Source: an uncultured Clostridia bacterium
Lineage (GTDB): Bacteria; Bacillota; Clostridia; Christensenellales; UBA1242
Reading direction: 5' to 3'
Assembly: GCA_934754335.1 (NCBI GenBank)
Contig: CAKVHY010000004.1
Span: forward strand, 26,583 to 90,582
DNA: 64,000 nt
Shown: one piece after another, positions 7,712 through 16,448 of the stretch
How positions within the stretch are numbered: position 1 is the first letter of the stretch
Layout: each line of letters opens with the position of its first letter
Notes under the pieces: generated by a model
Told to the model about the DNA's origin: nothing
The model's database searches: none
The model's input: the letters and a program-made list of their open reading frames with translations, nothing else
Translations under genes and position numbers: made by a program

Positions 7712-8680
7712 ATGGAAAACTTAACACATTATTTTGCAAGTGCCAACACTGGCACAGGTTTTAAAAACAATTTTAATTTTATAAATTCAAGTTTAAAAGA
7801 TTCATATCTTTACATTTTAAAAGGCGGACCAGGTACTGGAAAAAGCACCCTTTTAAAAACAGTGGCAAATCACTTTTTATCTAAAGGAGAACAAGTGGAA
7901 TTATTTCACTGTTCGTCCGATCCAAATAGCCTAGATGGAATTCATTTAGTGGAACGAAATATTGCAATAGTTGATGGGACTGCGCCTCACATTACAGAAA
8001 CCACACTTCCAAACGCAAAGGAGGAAATTATAGATTTGGGAGTGTTTATTTCAGATAATGTTAGAGCCAAGAAATCCAAAATGTTAAAGAGATTAGCAGA
8101 GAAAAAAAGATGCTATGCCTATGCTTACAATTACTTAAATTCAGCATATCACATTTTTCAAAATAAGTTAATTTTGGAAAAAGACGATAAGTTTAAACCA
8201 AAAACTAATAGGTTTATAAAAGAATTAGATTTAAAAAATCAACATAGAAAAAGTGAAACAAGATATCTATTTTTAAGTTCGTTTGTAGGCGAAGGCATAA
8301 ATGAACTTCCAAATAATCTTAACGAAAAAATATTAGATTTATCTTTTTCAAATGCAGACAAATTTTTGAAAGCATTAATCTTAAAGTTAGAGAAATTGCA
8401 TTACGATTTAATTGTTTTACCTAATCTTTTTGACATAAACTATATAGATGCAGTCATAATCCCTGATTTGAATTTAAAAATAACAACAAAAGATATATAT
8501 AATTCAAAAGATAAAAATATTGATTTATTGTTAAATAACTTAATAAAATTGTCAGGAAGTGAGATTGAAAAAGCAATAACTTATCATAAACAAATTGAGA
8601 AGTATTATATTCAGAATATGGATTTTAAGGGAGTTAACGAACTAACCAAAAGGCTGATTGAAAAAATAGAAACATTTTAA
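7712..8680 (+). CDS. P-loop ATPase of the PRK06851 type
   Basis: 322 residues. A Walker A motif GGPGTGKST is at residues 38-46 after an HYFASANTGTGF N-terminus typical of this family of uncharacterised Firmicute ATPases. These are mostly found in spore-formers. It lies back to back with spoVFA and upstream of lysC, so a role linked to sporulation is possible but unproven. There is no clear Shine-Dalgarno sequence before the ATG, yet the start fits the family's N-terminus. The usual second P-loop-like half appears degenerate or reduced. Confidence 0.75.
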   Translation: MENLTHYFASANTGTGFKNNFNFINSSLKDSYLYILKGGPGTGKSTLLKTVANHFLSKGEQVELFHCSSDPNSLDGIHLVERNIAIVDGTAPHITETTLPNAKEEIIDLGVFISDNVRAKKSKMLKRLAEKKRCYAYAYNYLNSAYHIFQNKLILEKDDKFKPKTNRFIKELDLKNQHRKSETRYLFLSSFVGEGINELPNNLNEKILDLSFSNADKFLKALILKLEKLHYDLIVLPNLFDINYIDAVIIPDLNLKITTKDIYNSKDKNIDLLLNNLIKLSGSEIEKAITYHKQIEKYYIQNMDFKGVNELTKRLIEKIETF

Positions 8681-8700
8681 AAGGCTGGTTTTTTATACAA

Positions 8701-9891
8701 ATGATAGTTCAAAAATATGGTGGTTCTAGTTTAGCAACAAGCGAGCATATTAAGGCGGTTGCCGAACATTTAAAATACGTAAAAGAAAATATAGATAATA
8801 AATTAGTGGTGGTTGTGAGTGCGATGGGGAAAACTACAAATAACCTTATTGCCCTATCTAAAGAAATTAGCAATTCTCCAAATCTTAGAGATTACGATGC
8901 ATTGGTTTCAACTGGTGAAAATATAAGCGCCAGCATGCTATCAATCGCTCTAAATGAAATAGGAGTTAAGGCAATTTCATTTAATGGTTTTCAAGTACCT
9001 ATAAAAGTTTCAGGAGCTTACACAAAATCTTATATTGAAAACATAAACACTAAAAAAATAATTGAAAAGTTAGATAAAGATTTTATTGTTATCATCACTG
9101 GCTTTCAAGGAGTAAATGAGAAAGGAGAAATTGCAACGCTTGGTCGTGGTGGATCAGATACAACTGCGGTGGCACTTGCTAGTGCACTTAATTGCAGGTG
9201 CGAAATCTATACAGACGTGGAGCATATTTTCACATGTGACCCAAGGATTTTAAGCAATGCAAAACCAATTAAAAAAATTGCTTATGAAGAGATGATAGAA
9301 CTTGCATTGGGCGGAGCAAAAGTGTTAGAGCCAAGAAGCGTGGAGATTGGAAAAAAATATGGCATTCCAATTTATCTTGGAAAGTCATTAGAAAGAAATA
9401 AAGAAAAAGGAACATTCGTTATGAATAGAAGTTTGGAACACGAGCACATTTCGGGTTTGGCTTTAAAAGAAAATATATCGGCTGTAAGCATTAGTTTAGA
9501 TAAAGAAAAAAGCGAAGTTGCTAAGAAGTTATTAGAATTAAACAAACAAGAACTTAACAATTTCGATATGCTTTCAATCACAACTAGCGGAAACCTTAAA
9601 TTTATATCGTTTTTAATAGAAGAAAACAAAAGCGAAAGTTTGCTTAGAAGTTTGGAAGAAAAAGATTTGCTTAAAAGTTTAACCAGCATTGAGATAAATA
9701 GTTTATCTAAAATAACAATAGCAGGTCTTGGATTTATCACCCACCCTAATCTTACAAACGATATTATCTCGGTAGTATCAAAATATAATGTATTCAATTT
9801 ATCTATGAGCGAGTTTGCTTTATCTATAACAGTGGAGAAAATGTACTCAAAAGAAATATTAGAAAAATTACAAAATCAATTTAATCTATAG
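8701..9891 (+). CDS. lysC: Aspartokinase
   Basis: 396-residue aspartate kinase that makes aspartyl-phosphate, the first step to lysine, threonine, methionine and diaminopimelate. KYGGSS (residues 5-10), STGENISASM and GRGGSDTTAVALA (about 148-160) mark the kinase domain. Two C-terminal ACT domains are expected from the length, and one reads TIAGLGFITHPNLTND. Sequence alone does not decide between a lysine-regulated type and the DapG spore-linked type, but it sits directly before asd and next to dapA/spoVF. Weak ribosome site. Confidence 0.95.
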   Translation: MIVQKYGGSSLATSEHIKAVAEHLKYVKENIDNKLVVVVSAMGKTTNNLIALSKEISNSPNLRDYDALVSTGENISASMLSIALNEIGVKAISFNGFQVPIKVSGAYTKSYIENINTKKIIEKLDKDFIVIITGFQGVNEKGEIATLGRGGSDTTAVALASALNCRCEIYTDVEHIFTCDPRILSNAKPIKKIAYEEMIELALGGAKVLEPRSVEIGKKYGIPIYLGKSLERNKEKGTFVMNRSLEHEHISGLALKENISAVSISLDKEKSEVAKKLLELNKQELNNFDMLSITTSGNLKFISFLIEENKSESLLRSLEEKDLLKSLTSIEINSLSKITIAGLGFITHPNLTNDIISVVSKYNVFNLSMSEFALSITVEKMYSKEILEKLQNQFNL

Positions 9892-9903
9892 AAGGAAAGT
9901 TTA

Positions 9904-10896
9904 ATGAAAAAATATAATGTGGCAGTTTGCGGTGCAACAGGATTAGTTGGAAGAAAAATGCTTGAAGTTTTGGAAGAGAGAAAAATCCCCATTAACAATT
10001 TATATCTTTTTGCATCAGCCAATAGCGAAGGAACAGTTTTAGTATTTAATAATAAGGAATATAAAGTTCAAACTCTTTCAAAAGAAAATATTGAAAATAA
10101 GAAAATAGATTTCGCTTTGTTTAGTGCGGGCGGAAAAATCTCTAAGGAATTTGCAAGAGTGTTCACTCAAATGGGCACAATTGTTATAGATAATAGCAGT
10201 GCTTTTAGAATGGAAAAAGACGTTCCATTAATTGTTCCTGAAGTTAATTTTGAAGATATAAGAAAAGAAGATAAATTAATAGCAAATCCAAATTGTAGCA
10301 CAATTCAATGCGTGTTACCCTTAAAACCTTTGCACGATTTATTTAAGTTGAAGGCAATAAATTATGTAACATTCCAAGCGGTGAGTGGAAGCGGAAAAAA
10401 AGGAATTGAAGATTTAAAAAATTCACTTGAAGGCAAATCTAACATATTCTATCCACACCCTATAGCAAATAATTGCCTTCCTCATATAGGGGCATTTTTA
10501 GATAATGGTTTTACTGAAGAAGAAATAAAAATGGTGAATGAAACCAATAAGATTTTAAATCTAGATAATGTTCCTATTTCTGCAACGTGCGTGAGAGTTC
10601 CTGTTTTAAATAGCCATACAGTTTCAATTAGTGCTGAGTTTGAAAAAGAAATAGACTTAAATCAGGCCAGAAACGCCTTAAAAGGCTACAAAGGAATAAT
10701 TTTATATGATAACCCATCTTTGAATATTTACCCCTTGGCGTCGCTTTCTAGCGGGAAAGACGATGTGATGGTGGGAAGAATAAGAAAAGATTTATATAAT
10801 CCTAGAATTTTGCACTTTATAACCACAGCAGATAATATAAGAAAAGGTGCTGCCACAAACGCAGTTCAAATATTAGAAGAAATTATAAGAAGATAA
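9904..10896 (+). CDS. asd: Aspartate-semialdehyde dehydrogenase
   Basis: 330 residues. It reduces aspartyl-phosphate to aspartate semialdehyde with NADPH. The N-terminal GATGLVGRKMLEVLEER dinucleotide-binding motif, the active-site Cys131 in NPNCSTIQC and VSGSGKKG are all present. It follows lysC by 12 nt with ribosome site GAAGGAAAG, so the two are co-transcribed. Its product feeds the DapA encoded on the other strand. A strong hairpin follows. Confidence 0.97.
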   Translation: MKKYNVAVCGATGLVGRKMLEVLEERKIPINNLYLFASANSEGTVLVFNNKEYKVQTLSKENIENKKIDFALFSAGGKISKEFARVFTQMGTIVIDNSSAFRMEKDVPLIVPEVNFEDIRKEDKLIANPNCSTIQCVLPLKPLHDLFKLKAINYVTFQAVSGSGKKGIEDLKNSLEGKSNIFYPHPIANNCLPHIGAFLDNGFTEEEIKMVNETNKILNLDNVPISATCVRVPVLNSHTVSISAEFEKEIDLNQARNALKGYKGIILYDNPSLNIYPLASLSSGKDDVMVGRIRKDLYNPRILHFITTADNIRKGAATNAVQILEEIIRR

Positions 10897-10933
10897 AAAA
10901 TAAAAGCAAGTTAATTAATAATTTTTGAAACTA

Positions 10934-10973
10934 AAACGAAAAGGAACATTGTATTGTTCCTTTTCGTTTCTTA
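10934..10973 (+). terminator. Terminator of the lysC-asd operon
   Basis: A 15-bp perfect stem (AAACGAAAAGGAACA at 10934-10948 with its complement at 10955-10969) and a 6-nt loop. The T-tract is short and interrupted. Confidence 0.75.
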
Positions 10974-11036
10974 TGTGAGTTTTAAAAACATCAATTTTTA
11001 TTTGCTCTAAATAGCAAAATATGTTAACACTATATT

Positions 11037-12986
11037 ATGAAAAAATGTTTTGAAAGACAAAAAACGAAAACAATTATTGTTTTAGCATTGTTAATATTGC
11101 TTTTATCATGTTTTACAACCATAGTTAAGCATGAAATTGTTTTCGCTAACACAACATCTAATGTAATTACACTTAACACAATGAGTATTGATGAAATCGC
11201 CAGTCAAGAGAAATATAACAGTTGTGATTATAATATCGTAACCCCAAATCTTGACCAAGGAGACACAGATATTTGCTGGGCTTATGCAACTGCAAGTGCG
11301 TCTGAAACATCAGTTTTAAAAGATAACTTGGACAATAACACAAAAGACACTCTGCGTTTTTCTCCAAAACAAATTGCATACAGAACATACAACAGAGATA
11401 CAGACCCGCTAGGAAACACTATCGGCGTTTATTCAAATGATGAATGGAATGTACCAGGAGATTCATATAACACCTTTTTAATGTTATCCCAATGGTGTGC
11501 TCCTGTAGCGGGAAATGTGTCTATAAAAGCCGATGCCTATAAAAACAATCTATATCGACTATTAGACGCCGAACAAATTGACTTATATAAAACTGGGCCA
11601 TACAGAATAGCTGAAATAAAAAAAGCAATTGCTAAATATGGAGCAATAACTGGGTCATATTACAATGCTCGAGAAGAGAATTTCTATAACACAAAAGGTG
11701 AAACTGCTGCTGGAATTCCTCACGCAATAACCATCGTTGGGTGGGACGACACGATTCCTGCAAGCAATTTTCGGCCCAAAATCGCCAGTCAAAATGGTGG
11801 TTGGATAATTAAAAATAGTTATAATTCTCTTCCTTACTTTTACCTTTCTTATGATAGTGCAATTGGTAATACTTGCGGGTTTAAATATGCAAACAAGTCG
11901 GAATTTGACTTTAACTATTTTTACGACAATGATCTACGTGCACCGATACGAAGTGAAATCAATTCAAAATGCGTTTCAAATGTATTTATGGCAAAGAAAA
12001 GTGATAACACTCATAACGAATATGTGAAAGCGGTTAATGTGGCAACTTATGGTTATAACATAACCTGCAATGTTAAAATCTACACCAACCTAACCGACCT
12101 TGAAAACCCAGAAAGCGGAACATTGTCTGCCAGTGGCGAGCGGGTTTTAGATTATGGTGGATATCACACAATTATGTTAGATAATTTAGCAAAAATTGAT
12201 AATGGCACATATTATTCAGTTGTTATAAGTGTGAGTAGCCTTAGTGGCGGAGATGTATATATTCTATACTCACTTAATTCAAGTGAAAACACACATTACA
12301 AATCTTCTTATGGTTGGAATAGCATAAATTATGCTGGAAGAATAAAAGTTTATACGGTTTTACAAGAAAAAGATGAGCCTGAACAAAAAATTGATATTTC
12401 TACTGCTCAAAATGACAACATTTCTTCTGTTTCTTTTACTGGTCAAGAACTTTGTCCAAAGGTAAATTTAACCCTAAATTCACAAACTTTAATTGAAAAT
12501 ATAGATTTTACCATTTCCTATAAAAACAACATAAATGTTGGCATTGCTAAGATCATAATAAATGGAATGGGGAAATACATAGGAAGTTTAATTTTAGAGT
12601 TTGAAATTTTGCCAATAGATGTGCCAATAAAACCCAATAGTGAAATAAAAATTCCTAGCAATGCAACAATCTTGTCTGATATCAACTTGCCTGAAGGTTG
12701 GCAATGGGAAGATTCAGATTTATTGGTGGATAATTTAATAAGTGCAACTGCAATCTATGTGGGCGAAAACAAGGATAATTACAAAAGTACAACAATGATA
12801 ATAAAATTACAAAAAGAAGAATCTATTGATCCAAATCCCGATAATCCGAATTATAACAACAATAATAATCTAAAGCAAAGCAGTTCAGACAATATTCCAA
12901 TAATAATTTCACTTTTTATAGGGGTGGCTTTTATATTAACGTTTTCTCTACTTATCACAAAAATAAGGAAAAAGAAAAAAAAATAA
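11037..12986 (+). CDS. Secreted, membrane-anchored papain-like (C1) cysteine protease
   Basis: 649 residues. An N-terminal signal sequence (hydrophobic at residues 13-30) is followed by a C1 peptidase domain with catalytic Cys80 (QGDTDICWAYA), His229 (PHAITIVGWDD) and Asn260 (IIKNSYNS). Residues ~300-445 look like the lectin-like domain that follows C1 domains in clostridial surface proteases. A repeat-like region and an Asn/Pro-rich linker come next. The C-terminus has a transmembrane helix and a Lys-rich tail (about 622-649), so the enzyme should face outward. No ribosome site precedes the ATG, and TATATT abuts it. There is no LPXTG motif. Confidence 0.85.
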   Translation: MKKCFERQKTKTIIVLALLILLLSCFTTIVKHEIVFANTTSNVITLNTMSIDEIASQEKYNSCDYNIVTPNLDQGDTDICWAYATASASETSVLKDNLDNNTKDTLRFSPKQIAYRTYNRDTDPLGNTIGVYSNDEWNVPGDSYNTFLMLSQWCAPVAGNVSIKADAYKNNLYRLLDAEQIDLYKTGPYRIAEIKKAIAKYGAITGSYYNAREENFYNTKGETAAGIPHAITIVGWDDTIPASNFRPKIASQNGGWIIKNSYNSLPYFYLSYDSAIGNTCGFKYANKSEFDFNYFYDNDLRAPIRSEINSKCVSNVFMAKKSDNTHNEYVKAVNVATYGYNITCNVKIYTNLTDLENPESGTLSASGERVLDYGGYHTIMLDNLAKIDNGTYYSVVISVSSLSGGDVYILYSLNSSENTHYKSSYGWNSINYAGRIKVYTVLQEKDEPEQKIDISTAQNDNISSVSFTGQELCPKVNLTLNSQTLIENIDFTISYKNNINVGIAKIIINGMGKYIGSLILEFEILPIDVPIKPNSEIKIPSNATILSDINLPEGWQWEDSDLLVDNLISATAIYVGENKDNYKSTTMIIKLQKEESIDPNPDNPNYNNNNNLKQSSSDNIPIIISLFIGVAFILTFSLLITKIRKKKKK

Positions 12987-13018
12987 TAATCTAACACATT
13001 AACTTAATTAAAAAATTT

Positions 13019-13051
13019 ATCATGATTGTATTTTTGACAAACAATCATGAT
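13019..13051. repeat. Perfect 11-bp inverted repeat downstream of the protease gene
   Basis: ATCATGATTGT (13019-13029) and ACAATCATGAT (13041-13051) are separated by 11 nt. There is no T-run, so it is either a weak terminator or a protein-binding or RNA-processing site. The rest of 12987-13201 is AT-rich without other features. Confidence 0.6.
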
Positions 13052-13201
13052 ATTACATGGATAATTTTAATTAAAAATAAAGGAAATTTATATCAAATTT
13101 ACATTGTTTCTATTTTTTATTCCGCTAGTTTCAAAAGTGCTAGTCCTTTTGCTCTTATTTTTTGTTAAATTATGCCACATTATTTGGAAGATTTTTAATT
13201 T

Positions 13202-13657
13202 CTACTTTTCTTTCTTTGTCTCTTTACTTTCAGGCTTTATTTCTTTTGTGGAAGCAGTTTGTTTAGAAACTTTATTCATTCTTTTTTCTTTAAGTTCTTT
13301 TTGGTGTTCTTTCAAAACTCCTAACAGATGTTTTTTTCTAATACTTCTCAATCCCACTGCATTTGTAACAGGCAAACTAAAGCAAATGCCATTGCCTTCC
13401 TTTTGAAGAGAAGAAGTACTATCGCAGATATGTTGCATAACCTTTTTTCTATCTTCGCTATTAACGATTATTAAAACTATATCTTTCTCCGGCTCAATTG
13501 AAACGCCCATGAACGAATCTTTTTCACCATTATGGTTTGTTCCCCTTGCAAAAACTATTGTTCCGCCAGTTGCACCTGCTTCTCTAGACGCATTAACCAC
13601 GTAATCTGAATAGCCCCTATTTACGATTGAAACAATCATTTCATAATCAGTTTTCAT
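13202..13657 (-). CDS. PII-like regulatory protein (DUF1538-associated)
   Basis: 151 residues. The core is a PII-type ferredoxin-like fold: GATGGTIVFARGT at about 28-40, then the IEPEKDIVLIIVN strand, and EGNGICFSLPV at about 87-97. A charged Lys-rich tail extends beyond the ~110-residue fold. Classical PII proteins read 2-oxoglutarate and ATP/ADP, but a T-loop Tyr of the GlnB type is not obvious. It overlaps the preceding PII-like gene by 11 nt. Gene pairs like this typically accompany DUF1538 membrane proteins, which they presumably gate (inference). Confidence 0.75.
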   Translation of the reverse strand: MKTDYEMIVSIVNRGYSDYVVNASREAGATGGTIVFARGTNHNGEKDSFMGVSIEPEKDIVLIIVNSEDRKKVMQHICDSTSSLQKEGNGICFSLPVTNAVGLRSIRKKHLLGVLKEHQKELKEKRMNKVSKQTASTKEIKPESKETKKEK

Positions 13658-14003
13658 TCTTCTTACCTCCTAAGTTTTTTGCCATTTCTAGCACCACGCT
13701 CGTGGCTCCAGTTAAAGGCAATGTAAACGCAATTCCGTTTGTGGAATCATCAAAATCCATTTTTTTGCTTAAAATCTCCAAAGTGTTTTTAATCTCTTCG
13801 GTTTTTATAAGACCCCAAACCACTTCTCTAGATTCCATTCCGAATCCAAACATTTCCATAACTTGCGTGGATGCTGTTCCTTCAGCCATACACACCAAAT
13901 GAAAATCTGAAGAATTGGCTTTCAAGATTTCAACCACTTTATCTGACATATTTCTTTTAACTATAACACCAACAATTTCGAAAGGTGCTTTTATCTTCTT
14001 CAT
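13647..14003 (-). CDS. Second PII-like regulatory protein
   Basis: 118 residues with a PII-like pattern: an EIVGVIVKRNMSDKVVEILK first strand and helix, and STNGIAFTLPLTGATSV near the end. It is clearly related in plan to its downstream neighbour but diverged in sequence, so the two may form a heteromer. It lies between the DUF1538 gene (14 nt upstream) and the second PII gene (11-nt overlap). Ligand unknown. Confidence 0.65.
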   Translation of the reverse strand: MKKIKAPFEIVGVIVKRNMSDKVVEILKANSSDFHLVCMAEGTASTQVMEMFGFGMESREVVWGLIKTEEIKNTLEILSKKMDFDDSTNGIAFTLPLTGATSVVLEMAKNLGGKKNEN

Positions 14004-14017
14004 TATTTGCCCCCTTT

Positions 14018-15487
14018 TTAATATTCAAAATCCACAACTTCAATTGCGGTTTTTCTTCTTCTCTTTCCATCTGTTTCTTTTTCGAGTTTCTTAACTTTAA
14101 TAGTATAGAATAATCCAAGCAATTGTAATGCCAAAATCGGCATACAAGCGATAAGCGCCACAGTTCCAAACGCACTACCTTCCGCCATCACTCCGCTTAA
14201 GAAAGGAAGAATGAATGAAACTGCCATTGCACCAGTGGCTGTTCCGCCAGCATCAAATGCAATTCCTGAAAATACTGGTGGGTTTACAAAACTTAAACCT
14301 ATTGTGATTGCATACAAAGGAATTAACAATGCAAGGATTGGAATATTGAATAGTGCTTTCAAAGTTGCCAAGAACACCGCAATTGAAACACCCAAACTAA
14401 TTGCTATCAAAATGGTTTTTTGTTTCAATTTTCCGCCAGTGATTTCTTCAACTTGTTTTTTTAGAACGTGAACCGCTGGCTCTGCTGAGATAACAAAGTA
14501 ACCAAGCAAGAAACCAAGTGGATACAAGATCCAAGAGTAATCACTAGCAATAAGTTCTCCACCTATTTTATATGCCAATGGCAAATAGCCCGCTGTAACA
14601 CCAGTCAGGAACAACGCAATTCCTATATACGTCATGAATAATCCAATGCAAATTTTAACAATCTTACTCTTTGGCAATTTTAACATCGTAAATTGGAAAA
14701 TAAAGAATATCACAACAATCGGAAGCAAAATTAATAACACTTCAAGCATATTATTTAAAAGGGTGGAACCAATCGGACTAACTCCATAAACGCTTGCGTG
14801 CGGAACGAAATCTTTTGGCATAAATAACCCAACTATCATCACCGCCAAGATTGGTCCTGCCGAACTAAGGGCTATCAATCCAAACGAATCATCTTCAGAT
14901 TGTTTACTTGATCTAATCGTGGCGAGCCCTAGCCCAAACGCAATCAAGAATGGAACAGATATTGGACCTGTTGTTACGCTTCCCGAATCAAAACACAAAG
15001 GCAAGAAATTATGCGGAACAAAAAATGCAAGAATAAATACTAATCCATAACTAATTGCCAACAACAAGTTTAACTTAATTGAAAATACAATTCTTAGCAC
15101 TGCTAACAACAAAAATATTCCAACGCCTAACGAAACCACAAAAATAAACAACCATTTATTTATTCCACTTTGTTCTGCCAAAACAGATAAATCTGGCTCA
15201 GCAAAAGTAATTATAAACCCAATAAGTAATCCGCAAATCAACATCAATTTTAGTTTTTTCGAACTGGCAAGCCCACTACCAATACTTGAACCCATTGGAA
15301 TCATAGACGCATCAGCACCTATGTTGAATAGTGCCATTCCAATCACAAGCAAAACCGAAGAGAACGAGAATGAAACAAACATTTCTCGACTTACTGGAGT
15401 TACTGTAACTGTAAGCAAAGTAACAATCAAAAAGATTGGCATGATAGAGAAAAATGCCTCTTTTAATTTAACTACAAACTCTTTCAT
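14018..15487 (-). CDS. DUF1538 family membrane protein
   Basis: 489 residues, almost entirely hydrophobic, about 10-12 membrane segments arranged as two similar halves. The first half has GADASMIPMGSSIGSGLA, and a Gly/Pro-rich FDSGSVTTGPISVPF repeats as FDAGGTATGAMAVSF in the second half. This internal duplication is typical of DUF1538, which is thought to be a transporter or channel of unknown substrate. The start codon overlaps the end of the SDR gene by 4 nt (translational coupling). The downstream PII-like pair suggests nucleotide- or nitrogen-dependent control (inference). Confidence 0.85.
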   Translation of the reverse strand: MKEFVVKLKEAFFSIMPIFLIVTLLTVTVTPVSREMFVSFSFSSVLLVIGMALFNIGADASMIPMGSSIGSGLASSKKLKLMLICGLLIGFIITFAEPDLSVLAEQSGINKWLFIFVVSLGVGIFLLLAVLRIVFSIKLNLLLAISYGLVFILAFFVPHNFLPLCFDSGSVTTGPISVPFLIAFGLGLATIRSSKQSEDDSFGLIALSSAGPILAVMIVGLFMPKDFVPHASVYGVSPIGSTLLNNMLEVLLILLPIVVIFFIFQFTMLKLPKSKIVKICIGLFMTYIGIALFLTGVTAGYLPLAYKIGGELIASDYSWILYPLGFLLGYFVISAEPAVHVLKKQVEEITGGKLKQKTILIAISLGVSIAVFLATLKALFNIPILALLIPLYAITIGLSFVNPPVFSGIAFDAGGTATGAMAVSFILPFLSGVMAEGSAFGTVALIACMPILALQLLGLFYTIKVKKLEKETDGKRRRKTAIEVVDFEY

Positions 15488-16314
15488 TCTTGCCCTCCTT
15501 CTTTAAACACATCTTCAAACAATTCAACTTTAAACTTTTTCAAAACCCTGCCACAAATATCTCCTGCACTTTTAGGGCAAAGTTTATATAGCATATTCAT
15601 AAGGCGTGCATCTGAACCAATCACCGCACGTTTTTTCTTTCTTTTTATTGCTTTAACAATCTTTTTCGCCATCTTATCTGCGTTCATTGAAAATTTATAA
15701 ACGATGCTTTTCTCAACCTGTTTATTCTGATTTCTAAATATATTTGTTCTTGTAAAACCCGGGCAAATTAAACCCACATATATCTTATTTTTATATTCAC
15801 TTGCAAGTGCTTCAGTAAAGTTTTTAAGCGCCGACTTACTGGCAGTGTAATAAGTAATCCCCGGCAACGCACAAAGACTTGCTGAACTTGAAACATTAAC
15901 AATTGCAGGGCTTTGAGATTTTTTTAATATTGGCAACATTGCCTTAATTGCATAAACTGCAGAATAGAAATTTGTTTTCATAACTTCATCTAAAAGTTCT
16001 AGACTATAATTTTCAAATCTATCAAATTTAGGCAACATTCCTGCACAATTTATAAGCATATCTGCTTCCCAATTTTTATCTTCTAATTCTTTTACAAATT
16101 TATCCCAATTTTCTTTATTAGAAACGTCAAATAAGTTATATGAAAAATGATGTGATCTTTCTTTTAGCAAATTTTTTAACTCAATCATATTTTGCTCATT
16201 TTGTCCAATTCCCAAAACAAAGCAATCATATTTTTCTATTAGAATTTTAGTTATTTCTTTTCCGATACCGCTTGAAGCACCAGTTAAAACAACCTTTTTA
16301 TTTTTTAGCCACAT
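15484..16314 (-). CDS. Short-chain dehydrogenase/reductase
   Basis: 276 residues in the form chosen here. I start at 16314 (MWLKNKK) because GGAG lies 7-8 nt upstream; an in-frame ATG at 16332 has no such site. The cofactor motif TGASSGIG (11-18), NVSSSAS for the catalytic Ser and YYTASK for Tyr/Lys are intact. It is a classical SDR of NAD(P)(H)-dependent alcohol or ketone chemistry, substrate unknown. First gene of the operon with DUF1538 and the PII pair; the functional link is obscure. Confidence 0.85.
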   Translation of the reverse strand: MWLKNKKVVLTGASSGIGKEITKILIEKYDCFVLGIGQNEQNMIELKNLLKERSHHFSYNLFDVSNKENWDKFVKELEDKNWEADMLINCAGMLPKFDRFENYSLELLDEVMKTNFYSAVYAIKAMLPILKKSQSPAIVNVSSSASLCALPGITYYTASKSALKNFTEALASEYKNKIYVGLICPGFTRTNIFRNQNKQVEKSIVYKFSMNADKMAKKIVKAIKRKKKRAVIGSDARLMNMLYKLCPKSAGDICGRVLKKFKVELFEDVFKEGGQE

Positions 16315-16337
16315 CGTTTTTCTCCAAAGCATTATTT

Positions 16338-16366
16338 ATGATACTACAATTAAACAAACTAAACAA
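16338..16366 (-). promoter_or_regulatory. Promoter of the SDR-DUF1538-PII operon
   Basis: Minus strand: TTGTTT (16361-16366), a 17-bp spacer, TATCAT (16338-16343). Confidence 0.55.
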
Positions 16367-16397
16367 ACAAATTAAAAATAAATTTTAAGTTTTTATA

Positions 16398-16442
16398 AAA
16401 AAATAAAAATGGCAGACTAAAATTTATAATTTTAATCTACCA
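16398..16442 (-). terminator. Terminator of the Ca2+ P-type ATPase gene
   Basis: On the minus strand GGTAGATTAAAATT pairs imperfectly with AATTTTAGTCTGCC (16411-16442) and is followed by a long T-rich tract. Confidence 0.7.
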
Positions 16443-16448
16443 AAATCT

